Below, one piece after another: positions 24,711-36,112 of a stretch of DNA of 64,000 nucleotides. Position 1 is the stretch's first letter, and the number at the start of each line of letters is the position of its first letter. Position numbers and translations under genes: made by a program. The DNA is taken from positions 4,340,649 through 4,404,648 of the forward strand of contig NC_057763.1 of the NCBI RefSeq assembly GCF_010389155.1, in the 5' to 3' direction. This DNA is from Erigeron canadensis (lineage: Eukaryota; Streptophyta; Magnoliopsida; Asterales; Asteraceae). Below the pieces are notes generated by a model. It was not told where the DNA came from, searched no databases, and saw only the letters and a list, made by a program, of their open reading frames with translations.

Positions 24711-25463
24711 GATTAACTATATTAAATAAACATACATGGATTAATATATGTTATTGAGATTGTAACAAGCGAATATAAAACTCGAAGACAGTTAGTACGT
24801 ATGTAAATCAAAGATGAAACAAGTTGATAATATATATGGTATAACCTTTCAGATAACCTCTGTGATAGATAAAAATAAGTTATAACATATTAACATGTAC
24901 ACCATATATTACTAGTTCATTGTAAAATATTGTTTAGGGACTTTACAAAAAAAATGGCTTTTGGATTTTGACGGTGGATTCTAATGCATGTGGACCCTAC
25001 CCTAAATTACGAGTATTAATATACAAAAATAAACGTGCATGCTTGTAAAAACAAAATTTAATACTATAAAGGAAATTGAAAACCAACAATAACACGCATC
25101 TTTTCATATTCGTTGTGAAAGCAACTAAAAATGTATTGTAACCATGTCTTCAACAAAATTCCCAGTACTATTATTTTTATTTTATTTTACTTTACTATTA
25201 TGTTTCTTTATAGAAAATATGCCTACCAAAAAAAAACCATTGTGATGATCTTTAGTTCAAAAAAAAAAGATCAAGAATTATATTGCAATATGAGTTATTT
25301 TAGTAGGATAAAAGAAGACAAAATACCTTTCTAACACAACCCAGTATCATATGAATTATAATACGGATCATGTTTGAAAGATTAAAGATAATGATGATTT
25401 AGACTATATTCTATACCTTAAGATGATGGGATCTTAATCGAAGAGCAAGTCGTGCTGATAACG

Positions 25464-25655
25464 TATTAGATAACAATGACTCAGAAAGATTACAAAGACA
25501 TAAGAAAGTAGAGAGTAAAAGGGTTCTTATATTATTGATATATCTAGTACTAATACAATGTCACTATTTATAGGGATCTAAGAACCTTATAATCATAAAT
25601 GATTATAGGTTATGTACATGGATAGTCACACTATTAATATATATCATTTATAACA
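25464..25655 (-). repeat. 5' LTR of the copia element
   Basis: This is the partner of 19636-19827. Immediately inside it the minus strand reads GTTATCAGCACGACTTG, the expected position of the primer binding site. Confidence 0.92.
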
Positions 25656-26719
25656 GAAATTTATATGTTAAAAATTGAATAGATTAGACATATTTATTAA
25701 GCATGTTCATCATTATCCTTTCCATTATCACCAATTATTTAAAAGATTCTACAAACTTCTAAAAACATGTCTAAGCTTAGTCGAAGATATATATTCTATG
25801 AATACCCATGGAGAAACATGTTTGGGCGTTATGGAAAAAAAAAATAAACATCGATGTGAAAGAATGTGTAAAATACCCCATTGATGATATAACATTATTT
25901 ACACTCATGTTTTTAATTAAAAACACTCTTGCATGTATACCTTGTATCCTTCAAGTTTCAAGTATTTTTGAAGTATTAAAATTAATAAAATTAAACCAAT
26001 CGAAATATTTGAAATATAGTTCAAGTTCCACCGCATATAAAAATGAACACTCATTATTTAATATCGCTAAGAATTTTTTACTTTATAAAAATATTAGATT
26101 AAACCCATACGTTACATGATAAATAATTTATCATTTCTGTAAAAATTTGTTAAAAATAAATAATGCATCTTTTAAATTGAAAATTATAAGAATACAATAT
26201 TGTTTATTACAACATATTAAAATACCTGTTCTAATTTGTTAGATTTTGAATTTGAATATTTTAAGTTTTTCACATTTTTTTGGTCCAAAAATTTTCTAAT
26301 TATAAGATTGGTCAAACAAAGTCAACTGTAAAAAAACAAATTAGTCGAGTCGAGTTCGTTTCTTTCAAAAGCCACGTGTCGTGCATGTGAAGTATCAAAA
26401 TCGTATATTAAGAAAAATAATTGATAGAAGAATGCATCTATTTTTATACATATCATTATTATTTAATTATAGGATGAGAACCATGACAACCGTTAATTTT
26501 TAATTAGTTTTTATTAGTTTTTTTCATTTTATATAGTTTATTTATTTATAATTTCTTCTTTTGAACAGAAAACTATTTTAAAAATTACCAACAAACTAAA
26601 AATAAACGACGAATATATTTTTTTTTTTTGTACGATGTGATGACATCCCCTTGGATTAAAGGGATAAAAAACAAGGTCTGACGCCCAATCCTATTTTATA
26701 ATATTCTAGGTATTTTACC

Positions 26720-26738
26720 CCGCGCGATGCGTGGCTAG
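26720..26738 (+). mobile_element. Helitron 3' terminus
   Basis: CCGCGC and GCGTGG form a six-base-pair stem around GAT (26720-26734, with one G-T pair), followed directly by CTAG (26735-26738) and then T. This is the plant Helitron 3' pattern. The matching 5' TC end was not found. Confidence 0.55.
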
Positions 26739-28681
26739 TTAAAAAAGTTATTTTATGCATTAGTAAATAGTTCATCTACAGGTTTATCTTGTGGAAATCA
26801 ATTATGCTATAGTTCATGCCTTCATGGTTAATTCCTGGAACATTCTGATTACCTTTTATCTTTTCTGACATCACAATCGATATCACAGTCACTTAACCTT
26901 CTTTGGTGACCAATTAATAATTAATAACTCAATTAATCTTAAAATTACATGTTTTTATTAAATCAATTTGAGAACTTACACAACAGTTAATTAACCATGA
27001 TAACAGTTAATAATTAATATGTCAAGTAATCTTAAAATTACATGTTTTTGTTAGATCAATATGAGAACTTACACAGCAGCTAATTCAACCATGATATACT
27101 TGTAAAAAACAGTTTAAAAAAAATAAATAAATGAATTAAAAACTTACAGATTTCGAGCAAAAAAGAGATACGGAAGGAGAAGATAATTTCAAAAACTCTT
27201 GATCGATATATATAAGATGAACAGTGATGTATTTTTTGCGTAAAAGATATCATATTCCAAATTATAAAGATTTGAATTCCTATAATATAAGGGTTTATAT
27301 AATTTGAAAGATTAGATCTTATAAGAAAAGAAGATATATATGTGATGAATATATACGGGATATAGATCTATGAATATGTATCTATGCAATTAGAATTATA
27401 TCTATTTTTTTAATTTAATTTAATTTATGATTATTATTATTGGTACATTGAAAAAGAAAATAATTGCCAAAGAATATGATACAATGTATAAAAATGCTGA
27501 ACTACTTTGTCGCCTATGGTGTACTACTTTTTCGCCGTTTTCTATTTGGACGGTTTGTTTGTCTTTTGTTTTTTTTTAACCTTTTTTTAATATATAATCA
27601 AATTTATCACTTTTTTTATCATGAAATAATAAGGAAATGTATGAGAATGACACAAAAGTTTTAATCCTAGGTGGTATTTTTATAAAATATGTTTTATTTT
27701 TTAAAACCCTTTAAAATTCTTAAGATTCCTACTGTTTTAATAATTATATAGATATAGATATCTAGTTATCTACCAATAACTATCCAATCATCATAAAATT
27801 AAAAATCAGCTGTACACTAAAAATTCGTTTTCCTAAAAATTTAGTTGATTCTCCTGTATATTATGCCCTCCTGATTTTCCTAAAAAATTGTTTCATCACA
27901 TAAGAAAATTTAAGAGTAAATGGGTTAACAAAGTGGATGGTGTTTTTTCAGTGTCCCGGTTCACTGCCTGTGCAGCGTGGTTCATCCATGCAATAAGAAT
28001 GACGTCTGTGATTAAGTTTTGAATATTAACAACCAAAATCGAAGCCATCACTATTGTGCAAATCTTAAAACGTAAGCTTTTAAAAGGGGTAATGCTACAT
28101 TGTTTGTTTCATAACCAACCAACTAAATAAATACATATTGTATGTATTTTTAGTTGCCTAAGACTTTAGAAAGTAATCGGAAACATCAACAATAAAAAAA
28201 ATAACTACAAAGAAATGAAATTTCAAAGTATTTATCATTCAATTCAAATACAGATTACGTGAAAAAAATATTTCAGTCGTATAGTTCACAACATTCTAAT
28301 ATAACTTGCATTGAAAAGACTACTTTAAAGGTGAAAGCATTTATCGTAACACTTACGATTAAACATGGTGACAGTAAACGTATCTTAATTCTAAGATGGG
28401 AAGCCTCATGGTAGTTCTAGGATTAGCTGAAAATCATTCATGTGATACCGTCAAGGCTGTTCGAATAATATTTATTACTTTAGATGTTCACTTGTTTAAG
28501 GAGTTTTTAGATAGATCATGATCATATGACTTCAACACAATTTAAGCCAAACAATAAAAGTGTGGTCTCCAATAATAAGATATCCAATCAAAAACTAACT
28601 CCAACGATGAAATACTTGAAAAACCCAATATAAATTGAGTAATAATTAATCAATTAAAAAGTTACATATGTATGTTAAATC

Positions 28682-28837
28682 AAAATAAGAACTTACACAA
28701 CGAACAACTAATTCCAACCATGATATACTTGTAAAAACAATTAAATTACACAGCAAATGAAAATAAGAACTTACACAACGAATAACTAATTCCAACCATG
28801 ATATACTTGTAAAAACAATTAAATTACACAACAACTA
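28682..28837. repeat. 78-bp tandem duplication
   Basis: Two adjacent units starting AAAATAAGAACTTACACAAC at 28682 and 28760 differ at only a few positions. A related, more diverged unit lies at about 26950-27100, so the duplication belongs to the repeat family in this region. Confidence 0.75.
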
Positions 28838-29451
28838 ATTACAATCATGATATACTTATAAAAAGACAATTAAAAAAAATAATCTAAAAACTTAGAGATT
28901 ATTTATGTTATATGAAAAAAAAGATAATCTCAAAAACTCTTGATCGATATATTTATAGAATGAACATTGGTGTTTGTTTTGAAAAATGATATCATGTTCC
29001 TAGTTATAAAGATTTAAGTTCCTATAATATAAAGGTCTATTGAATTTCAAAGATTGGATATATACGGACTATGTTATTTATATTACATATTATTATTGTT
29101 AGAGACAAAAAAAAAAAAAATAATTGCCAAAAAGATTAATATAATGTCCCATGTCTAACCATTTTTTCATTTTGAGTGTGACGATTTGTTTCACCTTTTC
29201 TGTGTTTTATATTTTTTATCTCCTTTTATTCCATTATTTTATTTATATTCTATAGGTAAAATATTGTAAAGAATATATGAGGATGTCACATAAGCCATCA
29301 TCTTACATGGCAATCTTATAAGAAGGGTATGATTTTTAGAACCTTTAGAATCGTCCGGTTAACTACTGTTTTAATAATTATATAGATTTAATTTTTCGCC
29401 CCAGATTAGCATTCTTTAGCGTTTTAGATTTGAAATTTAAGGGTTAGTCAT

Positions 29452-31386
29452 TAGGGGGGGCGGAGTGGATATGGGGGAATTTATCAACCCTCCCAAATTC
29501 CACCAATAAAATCCTTACAACTCAATTTAACCTTCCAACCCTCTCAATCAACCCTCCCAACCCTTTTTACTGGCGGCCGATAAATTCTCAACCCTCCCAA
29601 ATTATTATTTTTTTCTTTTTTCTTTTTTTTTATAACTTAAACAATTTAACAATAATACCTAACATTTTATTTAATATTTAAAAAACATAACATTACATAA
29701 ACTAGTAAAAGAAAAATACGATGCAACATTTTTTTAAAAAACTAAATAAACTACATAATACTAAATCAAATCCTCGATCGGTGGTTGTTGAGCTGCTGGG
29801 TCATCGAGGTATGCCAAATCCACCGTCGATACATGCTCCGTTAAATCATACCGAAGACGATGATGGACGTTTTCGTCATGTAACTCTCGTAGAACTCTAG
29901 GATCGTAAGCTGCAGGCACCGGTGGATCTATTATATGAACCGGTGAGATAGCCCTCCCGTCGTCCTTTATGATCATGTTATGTAATATACAACATGTGTC
30001 GACGACTTTCCCTATCTTCTCCTTATCCATAATCTGGATTGGACGTTTCAAAATCTTCCATTTTCCCTTAAGCACCCCAAAAGCCCGTTCTGCATCTTTT
30101 CTCGCCGCCTCCTGCACTCGCTTGAATTTCACTTCCTTTGGATCAACTGGATGCGGATACGCTTTTACAAACGTAGACCACTTAGGATATATTCCATCAG
30201 TAAGCAAATACCCACGTCTGTACAAGCGGCCGCGTAAAGTGAATGACGTGTTCGGAGCCGTTCCATTTCTAGTAGTATCATACAACGGCGACCGATTCAA
30301 CACATTAATGTCGTTGTTTGATCCGGGAGGACCAAAAAAACGAATGTCAAATCCATAAATCTTGTGACGCAACAGCTTCAATCATGATAGTCGGCACTTT
30401 GTGATCCCCTCGCGTGTATTGCCCTTTCAAGCCTCTAGGACAATTCCTCCATACAACATGCGTACAATCAAGGCTACCGAGCATACCGGGCAGATGGTGT
30501 CGCGCCTCATGCTCATTGTACAGCAAGGCGACGTCGTGGGATGTCGGTTTGCACAAATACTCCCGCTTGTACAAATGAATAACCGCGTCACAAAAATACT
30601 CGAGAGTTTCCCGGCTTGTTCTTTCGGCCATACATAGATAATCATCATAGTTGTCCGCCGGTTCACCCGTTGAAAGTAGTTTAATTGCCGACGTGCATTT
30701 TTGAATCGGCGAGAAACTCTTTTTTCCCCTCGCGTCTACTCCATCTCGAAAATACGGGAAAGTAGCTTCAATGTCGGCGACAATCTTCAAAAACAAACGT
30801 TGGCTCATACGGTAGCGATGGCGAAACCAACGCTCCCCAAACTTTGGGTTTTCGCCGAAGTAGGCGCGCATGAGTTTGCTATGCGCGGCTTCTTTCTCGC
30901 GATCGATATAGGTTCGGCTTTCACGAGAGCTTCCCGAGTCTTCAAGTTCTTCTATTTCGTTGATCGCGTTTTGAAAAAAATCAAACGTACTACCGATAGA
31001 TAATTGGGGAAACGGAGGTGGGATGATAAGTTCATCGGAAGAACTTGAAGACATTTTTAGGTGAAAAGGTTTTTGGGTTTGAATAGATATATGTTTTTGT
31101 TTGAGTTTTTGAAGTTAAATTGGTAGATGTATGTATATATATATATATATATATAGATGTAAAATAAAGAAAAGGAGTTTCTTAAAATAAAAAAACAGAG
31201 CCAACGGCTCTTTTTTTCTTCCTGGGCCCACTTGTAGACGCTCCCATGTGCTTCTCTCTCCATTTATCAACAAAGGGTATATTATCCTCCCATTAACCCT
31301 CTTAACCATAAATTTACAAGTGGTGGTGGTATGCTTCCCAAGGCTGGCCCATAAATTCTCATAAATCCCTCCCACTCCCCCCCTAG
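29452..31386 (-). mobile_element. PIF/Harbinger transposon
   Basis: The element spans 29455-31383, with terminal inverted repeats that begin with a G run followed by GGAGTGG or AGTGGGAGGG. It is flanked by the 3-bp TAG at 29452-29454 and 31384-31386. The subterminal regions carry CAACCCTCCC-type words on both sides. It contains one transposase gene on the minus strand and no second (Myb-like) ORF, which autonomous PIF/Harbinger elements usually need. A TA microsatellite lies near 31135-31155, upstream of the transposase start. Confidence 0.85.
29761..31054 (-). pseudogene. Harbinger DDE transposase, nonsense plus frameshift
   Basis: The first frame (31054-30347) holds the N-terminal half and the first catalytic Asp in [16 protein letters not shown]. 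The second frame (30381-29761) holds the second Asp in LLTDGIYPKW and the Glu in RKDAERAFGVLKGKWK, followed by CCILHNMII. This is the DDE_Tnp_4 / plant transposon protein family. The halves are separated near 30340-30350 by a TGA at the position where the family has a second Trp in the DLWIW motif. A seven-A homopolymer (30335-30341) then shifts the frame by one. Otherwise the coding sequence looks well kept, so inactivation may be recent. Confidence 0.88.
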
Positions 31387-32001
31387 TCTGAAATTAAATT
31401 CTAAGCCTAAAACTCATATTGTTTGATGATATATTTTCAAAAATTTTTTTTTATGACAAGTTTTTTTTAAATATATAAATGTCAATTTTAATATAGAATA
31501 TCTATCTCACTTAATAAATGAAATATAGGTGTAAAATATCTTAATATTTTTTTTTTTGTAAATTACACGAATGATATTTGAAATATACACAAAATTATGG
31601 TTTTGATACTTTATGTGCAATATGACACGTAGCTTGACTTAACGACCAATAGACAGCCGTCAGCGATAAGTATAATTAGTGTAAGTTTTTGACAACAATA
31701 TTGAGTATGTCTTGGCCGGTAATTTTGTAAATTGTAGATATTGCCAGTGTAATTTCGAACAAACCTAAGATATAATGTTTACATTAGTCTGTACGCTTGT
31801 GATTAAAAAGATATAAATAGAAAAGGTACGTGATTGATCCCTTTAGCACGCTAATTGTCGAGTCGATATGTTTAATTAGGTACCAACTTGCACATAAATA
31901 TTAAATAGAAAATAAAAAAGTACAGAAAAGAACACCTTATACATCACTGGATTGGACAAACGCAAAGTATTTCAATGTTTATTGTATACACAAGGGTGGT
32001 G
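31387..32001. other. Anonymous AT-rich spacer
   Basis: I see no exon, repeat border or structured element here beyond short T and A runs. Confidence 0.4.
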
Positions 32002-32573
32002 GTGCTTATTAGGGGTGTTCATTCGGTCGGGTTTTGGGAGAGTAGAGTTATTCGGTTTGGCTTAATTGGTTTTTTAATAATTAATAAACCACCCAATACC
32101 CAATCCATATATGTGGCCACCCAATCCAAACCACCCAAATAAAATTCAGGTTATTTGGTTGGGTTTTGGATTACCCAAATAAAAACCGCTTTCAGACTTT
32201 GATTCAATATATTTGAATAATCATAAAAACCGAATTTCAATGCACACCATTTTATTTATTCATGCAAGGTTATTGAAATAAATACGTGTATTTTTACTTT
32301 TAGGTTTAACGTATTTACAAAATTAGAGTTGTATTTATGTCATTTAGATTAAGTTATTATAGTTTTTATTAAATGTTAAATGCTTAATCGGGTTTCGGTT
32401 GGACCCCAATTGTAATTTATCTAAACCAAAACCGAACCATTTAACGACTTCTTTAATCGGTTTCACCCAAACACCAAATCAAATCCGAATAACCCTATCC
32501 AAATAATACACATGTCAAATGGATTGAGTGGGTTATTTGGTTAATCCAAATAATGAACACCCCTAGTGCTTAT
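32002..32573. mobile_element. Non-autonomous hAT-type element, second copy
   Basis: The element spans 32010-32565 (556 bp). The ends TAGGGGTGTTCATT and AATGAACACCCCTA are perfect inverted repeats of 14 bp, and GTGCTTAT is duplicated exactly at 32002-32009 and 32566-32573. The terminal sequence is shared with the element at 766-1445, so both probably used the same kind of hAT transposase. The interior is rich in GGTTATTTGG and ACCCAAAT words. There is no coding frame. Confidence 0.88.
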
Positions 32574-33000
32574 AAGTGTCCATGGCTTGCGTCTTGAAAC
32601 CATAGGACGCTGGAAGCTTATTGACACCCATCCTCCTTGTGGTGCGTCTTTCTGTCGGAGTCCACACGAAGAAGTGCAAGGACGGAAGGAGGTGGGGTCG
32701 GCTGAAGTTTTTTGTTTTGTTTTATATATGTGTAGTGTATAGTATGTGTATATATGTGTATTTGTATGTGTGGGATAAATTATAAAATAATTGATGATGT
32801 GTAACGAAGTTCTGAGAAGCTCTTGCTTATAGATAATGAGTGTCCTGAGGGGAGTCATGGGTTATGTGATGCTGATGTGGCAGAGAAAAAACTCCAAAAA
32901 GCTGACCCTTTTTAAGCACTGGCCTAAAGATATATAAAGGTTTAGTTAATTTTTTTTTTGGTAAAGGATACCCCGATTAATATATTATAACAACATTTAA

Positions 33001-33176
33001 TAGTTGAGTACAAGTAATGTGGCTATAGTTCATACACATGACATGCCATGAATATGTATACTAGCAACCAATTACACAACATTAATAGTTGAGTACAAGT
33101 AATGTGGCTATAGTTCATAAACATGACATGCCATGAATATGTATACTAGCCTAAGAGCAACCAATTACACAACATT
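33001..33176. repeat. 85-bp tandem duplication downstream of the terpene synthase
   Basis: Units starting TAGTTGAGTACAAGTAATG at 33001 and 33086 are almost identical. The second unit has an extra CTAAGAG before CAACCAATTACACAAC. It lies about 150-330 bases past the terpene synthase stop codon, so it may fall in or near the transcript's 3' flank. Confidence 0.8.
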
Positions 33177-33330
33177 ACAAACTAGCACAACCAATTAAAC
33201 AACCATTACAAAGTGGCAAGAAAACAAGATTAATATCAATGATTGACATCTAGTATAACTTTAGATAAAACAAAGTCCAAGAGTACTCCATGCATCTCCA
33301 ATGAAGATTTCACAAGATTGTTGCAGAATC

Positions 33331-36112
33331 TTAGATTGGATTGACAAGGAGCGATAAGATATGAGTTTTAGTGACATCCGGACGTCCACCATGGCCATCT
33401 GCTTCATGGTACATAAATTGCGCCATCCTACCAAAGTTCGCGGCACAGTTGGCAAATTCCTTTAGATACAGAGATTTAGCCGTACCCCCAATAAGTTCTT
33501 TGTTAAGTTTCTTCCATGTCTCCAAGATCAACATTTGCACATATGCTCTTGCTTCTTCTTCAGTTGCCCCATTCTCATGCATGTAGCACTGGATCGATGT
33601 CGGAACATCCCCTCTTTCCATTTCACCCTTAGTTAAGAAAACAAGAGGAGGATTCAAATTTCTTACTATTGATAATAACTCATATATAACGCGACATCAT
33701 TCAGATAAATTGGTATGTGAAGAGTTTTTCACCCAACTTCATATTTACTGTCGAGTTGAAGATAAAGATTCCACAGGTCAAACTTTATAAGACATATAAA
33801 GATGAAACGAACAGAGGAAGTAAATATATAGTTACCGAGGATGTTCCCAAGTCATCAGCGAGTCGCAAGATTAAAGCAGAGTAGCGAACCATGTTCTCGG
33901 TTTTCTCCATGTTTTGCAAAACTTCTTCAGTTGAACAAGTTTCTAATGGTAACGAAAAGTTAATATGCATGAGATTTAAAGGAACTGCAATCGTAACCGA
34001 AGCATTTTCCAAGTACTGTTCGAGCGTTGGCATATGTCCATTGTGGTACCACTTTGCTTCCACAAGGTATCCCTTGCATAAATCTTCCCACTACAAAAGT
34101 TATATTTGCATTACTAATTTTATGCGCGCATATGTTATAACTATATATATATATATATATATATATGGGAAGTGATATTCGTACCACTATCTTTGATTAT
34201 TGTACCACAATGTACATATTGTATAGCTGACAGTACAAGTCGGAAATGCACAGTTGTGGTACATATATCAATCAAAATAAGTGGTACGAATATCACTTCC
34301 CTATATATATATATAGTTAAAGAGAGAAGTGATCGATGGATTAGTTACGTACTGCTTTCACAACGTAAGGAAGGATGACGAATCCTGAGTCAGTAAACGT
34401 TTCATATGCGATCTCATTTATGGTGTTATGGAGTACAAAGAAACATGTTTTCATATAGTCGGGGAGTTCTTGGATCACATTGATATCCCATCTAGTTATT
34501 AAGTATAAGAAAAAAAAAAGTACGCATTTAGATCAATCTAATGAAAGATTAATTAATGTACATATCTAGTAAATGAATCCGGCCAAGAAATTGAAAGTAG
34601 GTGAATAATTGGTTTTAATAATTGGTTAACCTGCCAACGACTTTAGTAAATTGTTCAAGTTCTTCCAAACTACCATACACATCATACACATCATCAATGG
34701 TTGTAATCATGGCAATAGCCATTGTTAATGTTCTTCTTAGATTGCTAAATTCAGGACGATAGTTGAGACCAATTGTCCATAGAAAACTCTCCGCCAACCG
34801 ATCTCGAGCAAAGGTCAGCTTCCTATCCCAACTTGTATTATTCCACCATCTGCAAATTAATTAATTTATTAGAGGTTTGAATAAAAAAAAATTATAAAAG
34901 TTTCGTTGATATGTATTATATATTAGTAGGAAAAAATGAATATAAGGTTGTTTAGCAGCCTTATATTACCATCTCTTTATAAGTATTAATTAATATATAC
35001 CTTGATGCATATTTCAAATCTTCTTGGTGAATTGCTTGGAGCATGTTGTAGTCCAATCTGGCAAACTCAAGCAACATGGGATTCATATCGGTTCTAATCG
35101 CATAAGCCTCAATAAACCATTTTGATTCTACCCTTGCAACCCTCCATTGAAGTGGTAAAGCCAATGCATGACTTATTAAGGACGAAATATATCGATCATC
35201 AATAATAATGTTGTCTAGATGACTAATATTAATTGCATTCAAATATTTTGTTGTGACATCTCTAGCATCATCCAATATATATTCACCATCTACCGAAAGA
35301 TAAGACGCCTCGTACAAGTTAAGCATACAAACAACATATTCTTCATTCAAGTGTCCCTTGCCGACGATACCAATTGTTGTATCCTTCATATCCCCAAAAA
35401 TCTCTACTCGATCGATATAGCCAAATACAATTATAAATACACATATCAGAATATTTTTCAGGGTTAGTTGTCAATTAAATTAAACTAGCTAGTACAATAT
35501 AATATATAACGATTTATACGTACCTTGAGGGATATGATATCCATGTTGTCTCAAGAGCCTAAAACCAAGGGATTTAAGATTTAAATCCATGTCAATCCAC
35601 TTTTCAGGACTTTTGTAGTAGCATTCATACATATCTTCCAAGGCATTGCTTATTTCATTTACAAAATGATATGCTATGCCAAGTCGCTCCAAATAATCAA
35701 TCAAATTAAGCATGCTTAATGGATTCTCGGACTTTAAATTTTCGTTGTCAATCAAAGTCCGTACTTCTTCTTTCAGAACTTCTGATCTTGCCATGCACTC
35801 CTCTCCCTATGTATACATGCCAATTACAACAAAGTACGCATACATTATTAATCAAAAAATCGATTATACGTTGATATGTAGATAGTCGCTATATATCTCA
35901 AAGAAATTAAAAGCTAAATTGAACGAAATCAAAAGTATAAACTAATTAATGAAATTTTGTAGATCAAATATTGCTAAAAACGACGTAAAATACATATATG
36001 CATGGTATACCGTATATACGCTGGTTAGCGATTGGAGATGATCGTAAGACCATAATGTGGGTGGATAGTTTCCTGATCTTCTAGTAATTTTTGGGGTTGT
36101 TTCAACAGCCAT
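33331..36112 (-). CDS. Terpene synthase, TPS-b type, possible frameshift
   Basis: The gene encodes a class I terpene cyclase that ionises a prenyl diphosphate with Mg2+. Seven exons have recognisable borders: 36112-36011, 35806-35524, 35401-35001, 34849-34631, 34491-34353, 34090-33836 and 33627-33331. The RR(x)8W motif is at residues 11-21 ([11 protein letters not shown]). The RDR motif ([12 protein letters not shown]) and DDVYD (about residues 315-319) are in exon 4. The second metal-binding region ADDLGTSS joins GEMERGD across the last intron. RR(x)8W points to the TPS-b (mainly monoterpene) clade. Only ten residues precede it, so no plastid transit peptide is evident and a cytosolic enzyme is possible. 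Exon 2 ends in phase 1 (CAAG before GTACGT), but the only usable exon 3 acceptor (GTAG before ATTTTTGG) needs phase 0, and an in-frame TAG sits at that acceptor. Two bases therefore seem to be missing. Intron 5 carries a MITE. Confidence 0.85.
34167..34301. mobile_element. MITE in terpene synthase intron 5
   Basis: The perfect 22-bp terminal inverted repeats begin GGGAAGTGATATTCGTACCA. The flanks are TA repeats on both sides (TATATATAT), so the target duplication is consistent with 8-9 bp but cannot be sized. The element sits between terpene synthase exons 5 and 6. Related, decayed copies are seen at about 56097-56232. Confidence 0.8.

Larger units (their letters stand above)
19631..25660 (-). 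mobile_element. Ty1/copia LTR retrotransposon, nearly complete
   Basis: The element spans 19636-25655 (6020 bp), flanked by the 5-bp duplication GAAAT (19631-19635 and 25656-25660). It has 192-bp LTRs that differ at only four visible positions (about 98% identity), so it is younger than the adjacent Ty3 element. A perfect polypurine tract, GTCAAGGGGGAG on the minus strand, abuts the 3' LTR at 19828-19839. On the minus strand gag is followed by protease, integrase, reverse transcriptase and RNase H, which is the Ty1/copia order. At least two in-frame nonsense codons interrupt pol. Confidence 0.95.
25661..29451. other. Gene-free stretch with diverged duplicated repeats
   Basis: No host exon is supported. 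Two diverged copies of one sequence occupy about 27140-27760 and 28900-29390. They share phrases such as CTTGATCGATATAT, AGTTATAAAGATTT-like segments and CTGTTTTAATAATTATATAG. Each is preceded by short tandem repeats: a roughly 93-bp unit at about 26930-27110 (CTTAAAATTACATG at 26938 and 27031) and a 78-bp unit at 28682-28837. A Helitron-like 3' end lies at 26720-26738. The open frames at 25675-26119 look like chance. Confidence 0.5.

Noticed and set aside
25675..26119. Two overlapping plus-strand ORFs next to the copia LTR
   Set aside because: They have AT-rich composition, no domain and no splice or promoter support.
26930..28840. CRISPR-like spaced repeats
   Set aside because: These are a few eukaryotic tandem duplications with no constant repeat and unique spacer pattern; CRISPR is not expected in a plant nuclear genome.
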